Shown one piece after another: positions 27,260-36,419 of a stretch of 64,000 nucleotides of DNA (position 1 is its first letter; each line of letters starts with the position of its first letter). The notes under the pieces are model-generated. The model was not told the DNA's origin and ran no database searches. It saw only the letters and a list, made by a program, of their open reading frames with translations. Origin of the DNA: Euryhalocaulis sp050486445 (GTDB lineage Bacteria > Pseudomonadota > Alphaproteobacteria > Caulobacterales > Maricaulaceae). Position numbers and translations under genes: made by a program. The stretch spans positions 20,346 through 84,345 of the forward strand of contig JBJHDH010000007.1 in NCBI GenBank assembly GCA_050486445.1, read 5' to 3'.

Positions 27260-28660
27260 TTATGCCTTGTAATACATATCGAATTCGACCGGATGTGGGT
27301 GCATTTCGTAGCGCAGCACCTCTTCCATCTTCAGTTCGATATAGGCGTCGATGAAATCATCATCCATTACGCCGCCTTTGGTCAGGAAGGCGCGATCGGC
27401 GTCCAGGCTGGCCATCGCTTCGCGCAGACTGCCGCAGACAGTCGGCACGCCCTGCAATTCCTCAGGCGGCAGGTCGTAGAGGTTCTTGTCCAGCGGATCG
27501 CCCGGATGGATACGGTTTTCAATGCCGTCCAGACCGGCCATCAGCAGCGCCGTGAAGGTCAGATACGGGTTGCCCATCGGGTCCGGGAAGCGGGTCTCGA
27601 TCCGCTTGGCTTTCGGCGATGTGCCGTGCGGGATACGGATAGAGGCCGAGCGGTTGCGCGCCGAATAGGCCAGCAGGACCGGCGCTTCGAAGCCGGGCAC
27701 CAGACGCTTGTAGGAATTGGTGGACGGGTTGGAAAATGCGTTGATCGCTTTGGCGTGCTTGATGATGCCACCAATATAATAGAGGCAGGTCTCTGAGAGG
27801 TTGGCGTAGCGGTCGCCGGCGAATTGCGGTTTGCCATCTTTCCAGATCGACTGGTGGACGTGCATGCCGGAGCCGTTGTCGTTCCACATTGGCTTGGGCA
27901 TGAAGGTCGCGGTCTTGCCGAAGGCGTGCGCGACATTGTGCACCACATATTTGTAGAGCTGCATGCGGTCGGCCATCGTGACCAGGGTCGAGAATTTCAG
28001 GCCAAGCTCGTGCTGGGCCGGGGCCACCTCATGGTGGTGCTTTTCGACCTGAAGGCCGATCTGGTCCATCACCGCCAGCATTTCGCCGCGCAGATCCTGG
28101 CCGGAATCGATCGGCGGCACCGGGAAATAGCCGCCCTTTGGGCCGGGCCGGTGGCCCATATTACCGTTTTCGTAGCGCGTGCCGGTATTGGCGGGCAGTT
28201 CGGTCGAATCGATGGCATAGCCTGTCTCGGCCTGGCTGGTGGTCCAGCGCACATCGTCAAACACGAAGAACTCGGCCTCAGGGCCGAAGAACGCCGAATC
28301 GCCGGCGCCGGACTGCTTCACATAGGCTTCCGCCTTTTTGGCGATGGAGCGCGGATCACGATTATAGGGCGTGCCCGAGGGCTCCAGAATGTCGCAGAAC
28401 ACCGCCAAGGTAGGCTGCTGGAAGAACGGATCGACATGGGCGTTCGCCGCGTCGGGCAGGAGCACCATGTCGGACTCGTTGATGGCCTTCCAGCCCGAAA
28501 TGGACGAGCCATCGAACATCGTGCCTTCGCTCAGCAGTTCTTCGTCCACCAGAGAGACGTCGAAGGTCACATGCTGCATCTTCCCGCGCATGTCGGTGAA
28601 GCGCAGGTCGACATATTTGATGTCTTCGTCCTTGATTTTTTTGAGAACGCTGTCGCTCAT
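27260..28660 (-). CDS. glnA: Glutamine synthetase type I
   Basis: Makes glutamine from glutamate, ammonia and ATP; the main ammonium-assimilation enzyme. The 466 residues match GSI, with the N-terminal Asp-50-type loop (MFDGSSISGWKAI), ATP/metal motif NDNGSGMHVHQSIW and KRLVPGFEAPV. The adenylylation site is present in the C-terminal KNLYDLPPEE, so activity should be controlled by GlnE-type adenylylation. Directly upstream is glnB, giving the glnB-glnA pair usual in alphaproteobacteria. No sigma-54 promoter pattern (GG-N10-GC with TTGC) was found in the 111-base gap between the two genes. Confidence 0.96.
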   Translation of the reverse strand: MSDSVLKKIKDEDIKYVDLRFTDMRGKMQHVTFDVSLVDEELLSEGTMFDGSSISGWKAINESDMVLLPDAANAHVDPFFQQPTLAVFCDILEPSGTPYNRDPRSIAKKAEAYVKQSGAGDSAFFGPEAEFFVFDDVRWTTSQAETGYAIDSTELPANTGTRYENGNMGHRPGPKGGYFPVPPIDSGQDLRGEMLAVMDQIGLQVEKHHHEVAPAQHELGLKFSTLVTMADRMQLYKYVVHNVAHAFGKTATFMPKPMWNDNGSGMHVHQSIWKDGKPQFAGDRYANLSETCLYYIGGIIKHAKAINAFSNPSTNSYKRLVPGFEAPVLLAYSARNRSASIRIPHGTSPKAKRIETRFPDPMGNPYLTFTALLMAGLDGIENRIHPGDPLDKNLYDLPPEELQGVPTVCGSLREAMASLDADRAFLTKGGVMDDDFIDAYIELKMEEVLRYEMHPHPVEFDMYYKA

Positions 28661-28771
28661 GATTGGAAGGTCTCCAGAAATGGTGTCTGCCGTTACACGG
28701 CGCGCGCCGGGGCGGCAAAACCAGCCCAGCGCGCGTCATGCGTCATTGATGTGAGGCGACGGCCCACGCCG

Positions 28772-29110
28772 TCACAGCGCGGCGGCGCCGCGCTCGCCTG
28801 TCCGGATCCGGACCGCCTCTTCAACCGTGGTGACGAAAATCTTTCCGTCACCGATCTTTTCCGTCCGCGCGGTTTGCACGATCGTGTCTACGACGCGCTC
28901 CGCCAGGTCCGCCGGCACGACGATCTCGATCTTGATCTTCGGCAGGAAGTCGATGACGTACTCGGCGCCGCGATACAGCTCCGTATGTCCCTTCTGCCGC
29001 CCGTAGCCCTTGGCCTCGGTAACGGTCATCCCCTGAACGCCGATCTCCTGAAGGGCCTCTTTGACCTCGTCCAGCTTGAACGGCTTTATGATTGCTTCGA
29101 CTTTTTTCAT
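28772..29110 (-). CDS. glnB: Nitrogen regulatory protein P-II
   Basis: Trimeric signal protein that senses 2-oxoglutarate, ATP and ADP and reports nitrogen state to GlnE, NtrB-type kinases and others. From the ATG at 29110 it is exactly 112 residues, the canonical length. The uridylylation site Tyr-51 lies in ELYRGAEY, and the C-terminal signature is DGKIFVTTVEEAVRIRTGE. An upstream in-frame start would add a hydrophobic tail not found in PII proteins. On the minus strand a perfect TATAAT lies about 30 bases upstream. No amtB follows, so this is GlnB rather than GlnK. Confidence 0.96.
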   Translation of the reverse strand: MKKVEAIIKPFKLDEVKEALQEIGVQGMTVTEAKGYGRQKGHTELYRGAEYVIDFLPKIKIEIVVPADLAERVVDTIVQTARTEKIGDGKIFVTTVEEAVRIRTGERGAAAL

Positions 29111-29138
29111 CCCCACGCCCCAGAATGCCAGAATAGCG

Positions 29139-29144
29139 ATTATA
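29139..29144 (-). promoter_or_regulatory. Candidate -10 element for glnB
   Basis: On the minus strand a perfect TATAAT lies 29 bases before the glnB start. A convincing -35 at 16-18 bases was not found, so the promoter may depend on an activator. The call rests on the hexamer alone. Confidence 0.4.
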
Positions 29145-29185
29145 CTGCACTGCAACAAAAACGGCGTCGACCCCCTTTTTTTAGA

Positions 29186-30706
29186 ATGAACGAGATTATT
29201 TCCACAAGTCAGTCAGGCGCCGCGGATCGGGCGGCGGAAGCCATTGGAATTCCTTCGTATTCTCTGATGCAGGCGGTGGGCGCCGCGCTCGCCTCCGCTG
29301 CACAAGATTGTGACGCGCCGGATCCGGTCGCTGTTCTGTGCGGTCCGGGAGCCAACGGGGGCGATGGATTCGCCGCCGCTGAGCATCTGCGAAAAGCCGG
29401 GCGCACGGTTTTTGTGCATGCGCTCGCACAGGCAGAATCGGCTTCGCGTCTGGCGGGCGACGCCGCCCGGGCCGCCGCCGAATGGGGCGGGCCGGTCATG
29501 CCGCTCAGCGCCGAATCGCTGTCCGGGGCCGGTCTGGTGATCGACGCCCTGTTCGGGGCCGGATTGTCGCGCCCGCTGGAAGGCGCGGCGGTGGCGCTGG
29601 CCGATGCCTCGCACCGGCTGAATGTGCCGGTCATCGCGGCTGATTTGCCGAGCGGGCTGCATGGCGATCTGGGCGCGCCGCTGGCTGGCGGGCCCTGTTT
29701 CCGGGCGGACGTGACGGTGACGTTCTTCCGCAAAAAGCCAGCGCACGTGCTTTTGCCCGGCTGGGCGCTGTGTGGCGAGGTGATCGTCGCCGATATCGGC
29801 ATTCCCGATTCCCTCCTGGCCCGGTTAGGCGTGGAGATGTGGGAAAACGGACCGGCGCTGTGGCGGGCGGCTTATCCCTGGCCGGCGCTGGAGACGAACA
29901 AGCACCGGCGCGGCCGGCTGGCCGTGCTCTGTGGCCCCCGGCAGGAGACCGGGGCGGCAAGGCTGGCCGTGGCCGGGGGGCGGCGCGCCGGAGCGGGCTT
30001 CACCACGCTGTTCGGCGAGGCGGACGCTCTGGACATCGCCGCCACGCACGAAACCGGCGCGGTGCTGCGCGCAGCCGGGCGCGGCGCGGAGACGGCGCAG
30101 GCGATCCGGGAGTTCGGCGCGCGCGCCGCCGTGCTGGGACCGGGCGCACGCAGAGACGCCCCGACGCGGGCGCTGGTGCTGGACCTGCTGGCCGAAGGCC
30201 CCGCGCTGGTGCTGGACGCCGACGCGCTCAGCGTATTCGCCGATGCGCCGGAGGCGCTGCTGTCCGCGCTGCGGCCCGATTGCGTGCTGACCCCGCACGA
30301 GGGCGAGTTTGCGCGCCTGTTCCCGGACCTTGCTCTGGCGGAGTCGCCAGCCGCCAGATCAAAAATCGACAGAGCGCGCGCCGCCGCCGCGCGGGCAGGC
30401 TGCACTGTGCTGCTGAAAGGCGCGGACACCGTGATCGCAGGTCCGCCATTGGGGGCAGAAAATGGCCGGGCGGTAGTGAACACGGAAGGTGCGCCCTGGC
30501 TCGCCAGCGCTGGAACCGGCGATGTGCTGGCCGGGATTATCGGCGGGCTGATGGCGCAGGGCATGGCGGCGTTCGACGCGGCCTGCGCCGGGGCATGGCT
30601 GCACGGACGGGCAGGGCGCATGTTCGGCCCCGGCCTGATCGCGGAAGATTTGCCGGACACGCTGCCCGCCGTGCTGCGGGAACTGCTGGCGTTCTCACCA
30701 GACTGA
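29186..30706 (+). CDS. nnrD: Bifunctional NAD(P)H-hydrate epimerase / ADP-dependent dehydratase
   Basis: Repairs hydrated NADH and NADPH: the N-terminal YjeF domain epimerises R/S-NAD(P)HX and the C-terminal kinase-like domain dehydrates the S form using ADP. The start MNEIISTSQSG at 29186 is the first sensible one in a frame that is open for 1.3 kb upstream through antisense of glnA and glnB. The N-domain motif GPGANGGDGFAAAEHL and the C-domain ASAGTGDVLAGIIGGLMAQG and LLKGADTVI are clear. At 506 residues both domains are full length. It is divergent from glnB and has no partner gene in its orientation. Confidence 0.93.
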   Translation: MNEIISTSQSGAADRAAEAIGIPSYSLMQAVGAALASAAQDCDAPDPVAVLCGPGANGGDGFAAAEHLRKAGRTVFVHALAQAESASRLAGDAARAAAEWGGPVMPLSAESLSGAGLVIDALFGAGLSRPLEGAAVALADASHRLNVPVIAADLPSGLHGDLGAPLAGGPCFRADVTVTFFRKKPAHVLLPGWALCGEVIVADIGIPDSLLARLGVEMWENGPALWRAAYPWPALETNKHRRGRLAVLCGPRQETGAARLAVAGGRRAGAGFTTLFGEADALDIAATHETGAVLRAAGRGAETAQAIREFGARAAVLGPGARRDAPTRALVLDLLAEGPALVLDADALSVFADAPEALLSALRPDCVLTPHEGEFARLFPDLALAESPAARSKIDRARAAAARAGCTVLLKGADTVIAGPPLGAENGRAVVNTEGAPWLASAGTGDVLAGIIGGLMAQGMAAFDAACAGAWLHGRAGRMFGPGLIAEDLPDTLPAVLRELLAFSPD

Positions 30707-30712
30707 TCTGTT

Positions 30713-32674
30713 TTACGGATACGTCTCCCCGTGGCCGTGGGGGAATAGCGGGTTGGCGCTGTCATAAGGCAGGTCGGGGCGCTGGGCCTCCACCGCCGTC
30801 ATGGAGGAGGGCAGCTCGAACGGCAGCGTTCCCCCCGGCGCTGCCTGTCCGGTCAGCACATCCAGCAGCGCCGCGTCGCTGACTCCGAACACGCCCAGCA
30901 GCGCCGCCGTGTGGGGCTGCAATTCTGTCATCACCGCCGGCCGGTCCAGATGCACGGCCACGACCACCGGCGCCGCGCTGGCATAGGCGGCGATGCGGTC
31001 GAACACATCCTGTCCCGGCAGGAAGGCGAGATCGCCCTCATGATACATGGCGCCGAAGAAATAATCCGGGTGCAGCGTCTCATACGGCGTCGCGGTGCGC
31101 ACAATCACCACATCCGCGTCGGCGGGGGACAGCGCCACCGCAAGCCCGGCGGCCGCGGCGGCGAGCGGATCCACGCCCTCCAGCCACACGCTGGCGCCGC
31201 GCGGCAATGGCAGCACGCCGTCATTTTCCAGCAGCACGATGGAGCGGCGCTGCGCGTCCGTCGCCAGAGACTGGAAATCCGCCGAGCCGACAAGCCGCCC
31301 CACCGCCGCCGGATCGACATAGGGATTTTCAAACAGGCCCTGACGGAATTTCAGCGCCATGATCCGCATCACGGATTCATCCAACCGCGCCTCGTCCGTC
31401 ATGCCCTGTTCCACCGCCTCGATCAGGCGCTGGCTTTCCATTGTGCCGCCGAACTGGTCGATCCCGGCCTGCACGCCCTTGGCGAAGCGTTCGGTCTGGC
31501 TGAGGTCTTCCACGCCCCAGGGCATGGCGATGGCGGGCGGCTCGCCGGGGCGGCTGCCTTCGCGGCAGGCGCGCGCGCAGTCATTGGTGATTGCCCAGTC
31601 CGACAGCACCAGCCCGCCGAAGCCGTGCCGGCCGCGCAGCAGGCCGGTGAGAAGCTGGGCGTTGAACCCGGCGCCGACCTGTTCCAGCGGCTCGCCGTCC
31701 AGCGTCATGCCTTCCAGAATGGAATAGGTCGGCATCACGCCTTCCGCGCCCACGGCGAAGGCCGCCTCGAACGGGATAATGTGCAGCGCCAGACTTTCCT
31801 CGGTCAGCGAGGCGTAGCGGCCATAATAATTGTGCGAGTCGAAGCCCTGATCGCGCGCCGCGCCATAACCGGCCCAGTGCTTCACTACGGTGGCGACGCC
31901 ATCCCGCGTCACGCCCTCCACGCCGCCCTGAAACCCCTCGATATAGGCGGCGGTCATGCGCGCCGCGCGCGCCGGGTCTTCGCCAAACGTGCCGTCAATC
32001 CGCGACCAGCGCGGCTCGGTGGCCAGGTCCGCCTGCGGCGACAGCGCCATATGGATGCCGACGGCGCGGTATTCCTGCCGCGCGATGTCGCCGAACGCGC
32101 GCGTCACGGCGGGGTCGTCGATGGCGGCGAAGCCGAGCACTTCCGGCCATTGCGAAAAGCCGCTGGCGGCGACGCTGGCGCCGAACGTCTCGGCGAAATG
32201 ATTACGCGGATCGGTGCTGATCGTCACCGGAATCCCGAGCCGGGTGGATTCGGCGATCTCCTGGATCGCATTGTTCTGTTCGGCGAAGCGTCCGGGGTCG
32301 GTCGCCATGCGGGTGATGAAGCTGTTGATCCCGCGCTCGCCGATCAGCGGTTCCAGCGCCTCCAGATCGTAGGCATCCTGTGCGCCGGGCAATGTGCCGT
32401 GCATCATCGCGCCGGCTTTTTCGGCCAGCGTCATGCGCGCGACCAGATCGGCGGCGCGGGTCTCCGCGTCCAGCCGCCAGTCCTCATAGGGGTCCAGCAC
32501 GCCATTGCGGTTCAGGTCGCGAAAGCGCAGCCCGTCCGCCTCGATCAGGGCACCAGTGCGTACGCCCAGCTCCGGCGCCTCTGGACGCGCGGCGTTGTCG
32601 CATCCGGCGAGCAGACCGAGGCTCAAACCAAGGCCAAGACCGGCCGCGACAACCGGCGCGATATTGTTGCTCAT
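30713..32674 (-). CDS. Glycoside hydrolase family 3 lipoprotein (beta-glucosidase-like)
   Basis: Predicted exo-acting glycosidase on an outer or periplasmic face. From the ATG at 32674, residues 1-31 form a lipoprotein signal (hydrophobic core, then LLAGC). Next comes FRDLNRNGVLDPYEDWRLDAETR, typical of this GH3 group, and the catalytic nucleophile Asp in GGLVLSDWAITND. The C-terminal half has the GH3 alpha/beta sandwich (SIVLLENDGVLPLP). At 653 residues it is shorter than the usual 750 or so, lacking an obvious fibronectin-like end. The substrate is not evident. Its start overlaps the acyl-activating enzyme stop by four bases, an unusual pairing. Confidence 0.88.
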   Translation of the reverse strand: MSNNIAPVVAAGLGLGLSLGLLAGCDNAARPEAPELGVRTGALIEADGLRFRDLNRNGVLDPYEDWRLDAETRAADLVARMTLAEKAGAMMHGTLPGAQDAYDLEALEPLIGERGINSFITRMATDPGRFAEQNNAIQEIAESTRLGIPVTISTDPRNHFAETFGASVAASGFSQWPEVLGFAAIDDPAVTRAFGDIARQEYRAVGIHMALSPQADLATEPRWSRIDGTFGEDPARAARMTAAYIEGFQGGVEGVTRDGVATVVKHWAGYGAARDQGFDSHNYYGRYASLTEESLALHIIPFEAAFAVGAEGVMPTYSILEGMTLDGEPLEQVGAGFNAQLLTGLLRGRHGFGGLVLSDWAITNDCARACREGSRPGEPPAIAMPWGVEDLSQTERFAKGVQAGIDQFGGTMESQRLIEAVEQGMTDEARLDESVMRIMALKFRQGLFENPYVDPAAVGRLVGSADFQSLATDAQRRSIVLLENDGVLPLPRGASVWLEGVDPLAAAAAGLAVALSPADADVVIVRTATPYETLHPDYFFGAMYHEGDLAFLPGQDVFDRIAAYASAAPVVVAVHLDRPAVMTELQPHTAALLGVFGVSDAALLDVLTGQAAPGGTLPFELPSSMTAVEAQRPDLPYDSANPLFPHGHGETYP

Positions 32675-34296
32675 TCCGCTTTCTCCACGCGGATAATCCC
32701 CACGCCATCCCCGGCTCCAGGGCCGGGGCGCGCTTCCGGCGCCTCCGCCGCTTTTTCCAACGCCAGGCGATGCACGCCGGCGAAATCGGTCTTGCCGACG
32801 CCGAGCACAGGGATGGCGTCGACCCGGAAGATACGGCGCGGCGCGGCGTTTTCCGGCGCGCCATGATTTTGCACGAAGGCCAGCAGATCGGCGCGGTTGG
32901 CGTCGGGACAATCGGTCAGCAGCACGATCTGCTCGCCCTTGCGCCCGTCCGGGATGGCGGCGGCGGCGTGGGAATGGTCCGGCCACAGGCTGGCGGCGCA
33001 GTTTTCGCAGATGGCGAGCGGCACCATTTCGCCGCCCAGCTTGGCGAAGCGTTTCAGCCGCCCGCGAATGCGCAGGAATCCATCCTCATCCATCGACACC
33101 ACATCGCCGGTGTCGTGCCAGCCATCGGCCGGCGCTTGGGTCGCGCCGCCGGGCAGGATGTAATGACTCATCACATTGGGGCCACGCACCAGCAGGCGTC
33201 CGCCGCCCTCAATCCCCTCGACCGGCTCAATGCGCGCCTCGACCCCGGGCAGCAGCGGGCCGACCGCGCCCGGCCTGTTGTCCGCCGGGCGGTTGACGCT
33301 GATGACCGGCGCGGCCTCGGTCACGCCATAGCCTTCCAGCAGCGTCACGCCGTATTTCCGGCGCAGCAGCGCGCGTGTTTCGTCGCGCACGCGCTCGGCT
33401 CCGCACACCGCGAAGCGCAGCGACGACAGCGATCCATCCTCGCCCGCGCGAGCGTATTGCGACACGAACGTATCGGTGCCGAGCAGGATGGTGGCGCCGG
33501 TCTCCTTCACCCGCTGGGCGATCTCTTTGGGTTGCAGCGGGCTGGGGTGCAGCGCCGCCTTCATGCCGCACAGAACGGGAAGCAAGCAGCCGGGGATCAG
33601 TCCGAACGAATGAAAGATCGGCAGCGGATTGAAAAACACGTCATCGTCGTTGAAGTCCGGGATATGCGCGCGCACCTGAAGCACATTGGAGACGATGGCG
33701 CGGTGGCTGAGCGCCACGCCCTTCGGCTCGCCCTCGGAGCCGGAGGTGAACAGGATCAGCGCCGTCGCGTCCGGATCGCCCGCGCCGGCCAGTCCGCCAA
33801 GACCGGCCAGGCCCAGCGCCGCCATCGCCTTGTCCCGGCGCCCGATCCCGGCGCGGATGTCTTCGAGATAGATCAGCTCGGCATGATCGCGCAGCGCGGC
33901 TTCCAGTGTCTCCAGCCCGGCTTTTTCGATAAAGCCGCGCGCGGTGACGATGACGCCCACCTTCGCGGCCTCGCAGGCCGCGCGCAGGGCCCGCTCCCCG
34001 GCCGTGAAATTCAGCATCGCCGGCACGCGGCCATAGGCGGAGAGCGCCAACACGGAGATCAGGCCCGGCGCGCCGGTGGGCATCATGACGCCAACTGCCG
34101 CGCCTTTTGCCGTTCTGCGCGACAGCGCCGAGCCCAGCGCATAGACCGCCTTGGTCAGGTCGTTATAGGTGAGCTTCCGGCCGTCGAAATCCTCGATCAC
34201 CACATGCTTGCCGCCGCGCCGCCGCCGCGCGCGGGCCAGCGCCGCCGTCAGGGTCACCTTTGCTTTGGCCCGATTGAAGCTCTGCGCGCCTGTCAT
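32671..34296 (-). CDS. AMP-binding acyl-activating enzyme (acyl-CoA/acyl-ACP ligase-like)
   Basis: Adenylate-forming enzyme of about 541 residues. Core motifs are FTSGSEGEPKGVALSH (ATP loop), GYGVTEAAPVISVN, and the hinge GWHDTGDVVSMDEDGFLRIRGRLKRFAKLGGEMV with the conserved Asp and Arg. The layout resembles the ligase half of Aas (acyl-ACP synthetase/acyltransferase), but no acyltransferase half is present. The substrate is probably a fatty acid; this is inference. The ATG at 34296 follows GGGAG; ATGs at 34308 and 34329 are alternatives. The stop overlaps the GH3 start, so the two are translationally linked. It diverges from lipA across a 100-base gap. Confidence 0.85.
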   Translation of the reverse strand: MTGAQSFNRAKAKVTLTAALARARRRRGGKHVVIEDFDGRKLTYNDLTKAVYALGSALSRRTAKGAAVGVMMPTGAPGLISVLALSAYGRVPAMLNFTAGERALRAACEAAKVGVIVTARGFIEKAGLETLEAALRDHAELIYLEDIRAGIGRRDKAMAALGLAGLGGLAGAGDPDATALILFTSGSEGEPKGVALSHRAIVSNVLQVRAHIPDFNDDDVFFNPLPIFHSFGLIPGCLLPVLCGMKAALHPSPLQPKEIAQRVKETGATILLGTDTFVSQYARAGEDGSLSSLRFAVCGAERVRDETRALLRRKYGVTLLEGYGVTEAAPVISVNRPADNRPGAVGPLLPGVEARIEPVEGIEGGGRLLVRGPNVMSHYILPGGATQAPADGWHDTGDVVSMDEDGFLRIRGRLKRFAKLGGEMVPLAICENCAASLWPDHSHAAAAIPDGRKGEQIVLLTDCPDANRADLLAFVQNHGAPENAAPRRIFRVDAIPVLGVGKTDFAGVHRLALEKAAEAPEARPGPGAGDGVGIIRVEKAE

Positions 34297-34396
34297 CTTC
34301 GCTCCCATGACCTTGGCATTGTTCCGCATTTTGCGCATGACGGCCATACAGAGACGCGCTTGCGCGGTCCATGCGCCCGCGCCATGTTGCGGCCAT

Positions 34397-35401
34397 ATGG
34401 CGACAATAATCGACACGCTGCGCGACCGTTCCGGACCCGGCCCTGACGGGGCCCGCGAAAACACCGTCAGGCACCCTGAAAAACAGGGCAGGCCGGACAA
34501 TCCCGCGCCCAAAAAGCCGGACTGGATTCGCGTGCGCGCCCCCGCCGGCAAGGGGGTGGAGGAAACCCGCGCCGCCGTGAAGGCGGAGGGTCTGGTCACG
34601 GTGTGCGAGGAAGCGGGCTGTCCCAATCTCGGTGAATGCTGGGCGAAGAACCACGCCACCTTCATGATCCTGGGCGAGATCTGCACGCGCGCCTGCGCCT
34701 TCTGCAATGTGCGCACCGGCCTGCCCGGACCGGTGGACGCGGAAGAGCCGGCCAAGATCGGCCGCGCCGTGGCGCGCATGAGACTGGCGCATGTGGTCAT
34801 TACCAGCGTCGACCGCGACGACCTGGAAGATGGCGGCGCGCAGCATTTCGTGGAGGTGATCCAGGCGATCCGCGCCGCCTCGCCGGGCACGACCATTGAA
34901 ATCCTGACGCCCGATTTTCTGCGCAAGGACGGCGCGGCCGAGCGCGTGATCGACGCGAAGCCGGATGTGTTCAACCATAATCTGGAGACCGTGCCGCGCC
35001 TGTATCTCTCCATCCGCCCCGGCGCGCGCTATTTTCATTCCTTGCGCCTGCTGGAACGGGTGAAAGAGCGCGACCCCTCGCAATTCACCAAGTCGGGCCT
35101 GATGGTCGGACTCGGCGAGACGAAGGAGGAGGTGATGCAGGTGATGGACGACATGCGCTCGGCCGGCGTCGATTTCCTCACCGTCGGCCAGTATCTGCAA
35201 CCGACGAAGAAACACGCCGCCATCGACCGGTTCTGGACGCCGGAGGAATTCCGGGCGCTGGAGACCATCGCGCGCGCCAAGGGCTTTCTGATGGTCTCGG
35301 CCAGCCCGCTCACGCGGTCCAGCCATCATGCTGGCGAGGATTTCGCGCGGCTGCGCGCGGCGCGCGAAGCGCAGACGGGCCGCCCCGGCGCCGGGGCCTG
35401 A
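34397..35401 (+). CDS. lipA: Lipoyl synthase
   Basis: Radical-SAM enzyme that inserts two sulphurs into the octanoyl chain on lipoyl domains of pyruvate and 2-oxoglutarate dehydrogenases. From the ATG at 34397 it has 334 residues. The auxiliary cluster ligands are in CEEAGCPNLGEC, the radical-SAM CxxxCxxC is CTRACAFC, and the C-terminal serine ligand is in RSSHHAGED, where the usual RSSYHA has His for Tyr. The open frame upstream of 34397 is antisense to the acyl-activating enzyme and is rejected. The ratA GTG follows after seven bases. Confidence 0.96.
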   Translation: MATIIDTLRDRSGPGPDGARENTVRHPEKQGRPDNPAPKKPDWIRVRAPAGKGVEETRAAVKAEGLVTVCEEAGCPNLGECWAKNHATFMILGEICTRACAFCNVRTGLPGPVDAEEPAKIGRAVARMRLAHVVITSVDRDDLEDGGAQHFVEVIQAIRAASPGTTIEILTPDFLRKDGAAERVIDAKPDVFNHNLETVPRLYLSIRPGARYFHSLRLLERVKERDPSQFTKSGLMVGLGETKEEVMQVMDDMRSAGVDFLTVGQYLQPTKKHAAIDRFWTPEEFRALETIARAKGFLMVSASPLTRSSHHAGEDFARLRAAREAQTGRPGAGA

Positions 35402-35408
35402 CCGCCTC

Positions 35409-35885
35409 GTGAACGTCTATGAACACAAGATGCGCGTGCGGCGCCGGCCCGAAGAATTGTTCGATCTGGTCGCGGATGTGCGCGCCTATCCGCGCTTTGT
35501 GCCCTTCATCGCCGCCATGCGCGTAATGGAAGAAAGCGAAGGGGCGGAAGGCGTCTCAACGATGGTCGCAGAAACCGCTGTCGGTTACGGCTTTGTGCGC
35601 GAGCGGTTCACCACGCGCGTGCTGCTGAACCGTCCGGCGCTGCGTATCGATGTTTCCTATCTGTCCGGCCCGTTCGAGGCGCTGGCCAATCACTGGCAGT
35701 TCGAGCGCCTGCCGGATGGCTCCACCCTGATGGATTTCCGCGTGGAATACGCATTCCGCAATCCGGTGCTGAAGCTGGCGTTTGAGAGCGCCAAGGGCCG
35801 CGCGGCGCACATGATTATGGACGCCTTCGCCAACGAGGCCGTGCGCCGCTATCCCGAAGACATCGGGGATGTGGAGGAATCCTAG
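35409..35885 (+). CDS. COQ10/RatA-family START-domain protein
   Basis: A 158-residue SRPBCC/START-fold protein; relatives in mitochondria (COQ10) bind ubiquinone, and a relative in E. coli is called RatA. The family pattern is visible: VADVRAYPRFVPFIAAMRV near the N-terminus, then YGFVRERFTTRVLL and LANHWQFERLPDGSTLMDFRVEYAFRNPVLK, ending in a helix DAFANEAVRRY. The start is GTG, seven bases after the lipA stop. Its position between lipA and cinA is conserved in alphaproteobacteria, where a role in ubiquinone handling is the more likely one. Confidence 0.88.
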   Translation: MNVYEHKMRVRRRPEELFDLVADVRAYPRFVPFIAAMRVMEESEGAEGVSTMVAETAVGYGFVRERFTTRVLLNRPALRIDVSYLSGPFEALANHWQFERLPDGSTLMDFRVEYAFRNPVLKLAFESAKGRAAHMIMDAFANEAVRRYPEDIGDVEES

Positions 35886-36419
35886 TCAGCCGCCAATGCG
35901 CAGGCTGGAGCCGCCGCCGCGCCGTTCCAGGGCGTTGCGCAGCATGAAAAGCGCCTGACGCACCGACTCCAGGCGCACGGCGTCGCGTCCGGGATTGCCG
36001 TAGCGGCGCACCGCGCCGCGCACGCCATTCACCGAACAGAAGCTGGCGAAATAGACCAGGCCGATCGGTTTTTCCGGCGTGCCGCCGCCGGGGCCAGCGA
36101 TGCCGGTGACCGAGACCGCGAGATCGGCGCCCGCGCGCGCCGCCGCGCCGCGCGCCATCGCCTCCGCCGCCTCCGCCGACACTGCGCCGCGGCTTTTCAA
36201 CACCCAGGTCGGAACGCCGAGCAAATCCTGCTTCGCCGCGTCGGCATAGGTGACAAAGCCATAGTCGAACACCGCCGACGAACCGTCGATGGCGGTGATG
36301 GCGCCGGCCAGCAAGCCGCCGGTGCAGCTTTCCGCCGTCGCAATGCGCACGCCGGACGCCTGCGCGCTGGCGACCAGTTCCCGCGCCTGACGCTCGATGT
36401 CGCGCGGGAACAGAGTCAT
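35886..36419 (-). CDS. Nicotinamide-nucleotide amidase, CinA C-terminal type (PncC-like)
   Basis: Hydrolyses nicotinamide mononucleotide to nicotinate mononucleotide in pyridine nucleotide recycling. The 177 residues match the stand-alone CinA C-terminal domain: ATAESCTGGLLAGAITAIDGSS, FVTYADAAKQDLLGV, AVSVTGIAGPGGGTPEKPIGLVYFA. The gene ends immediately next to ratA, tail to tail, with no gap between stop codons. The start at 36419 overlaps the ispDF stop by four bases (ATGA), so it is read from the ispDF transcript. A longer frame upstream is a read-through of the ispDF region in another frame and is rejected. Confidence 0.92.
   Translation of the reverse strand: MTLFPRDIERQARELVASAQASGVRIATAESCTGGLLAGAITAIDGSSAVFDYGFVTYADAAKQDLLGVPTWVLKSRGAVSAEAAEAMARGAAARAGADLAVSVTGIAGPGGGTPEKPIGLVYFASFCSVNGVRGAVRRYGNPGRDAVRLESVRQALFMLRNALERRGGGSSLRIGG

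Noticed and set aside
28661..28771. Sigma-54 promoter before glnA
   Set aside because: No TGGCAC-N5-TTGC pattern was found in the gap or before glnB.
27824..29185. Open frame of over 1.3 kb upstream of nnrD in the same frame
   Set aside because: It lies antisense to glnA and glnB, which are full-length known genes; only the part from 29186 has NnrD motifs.
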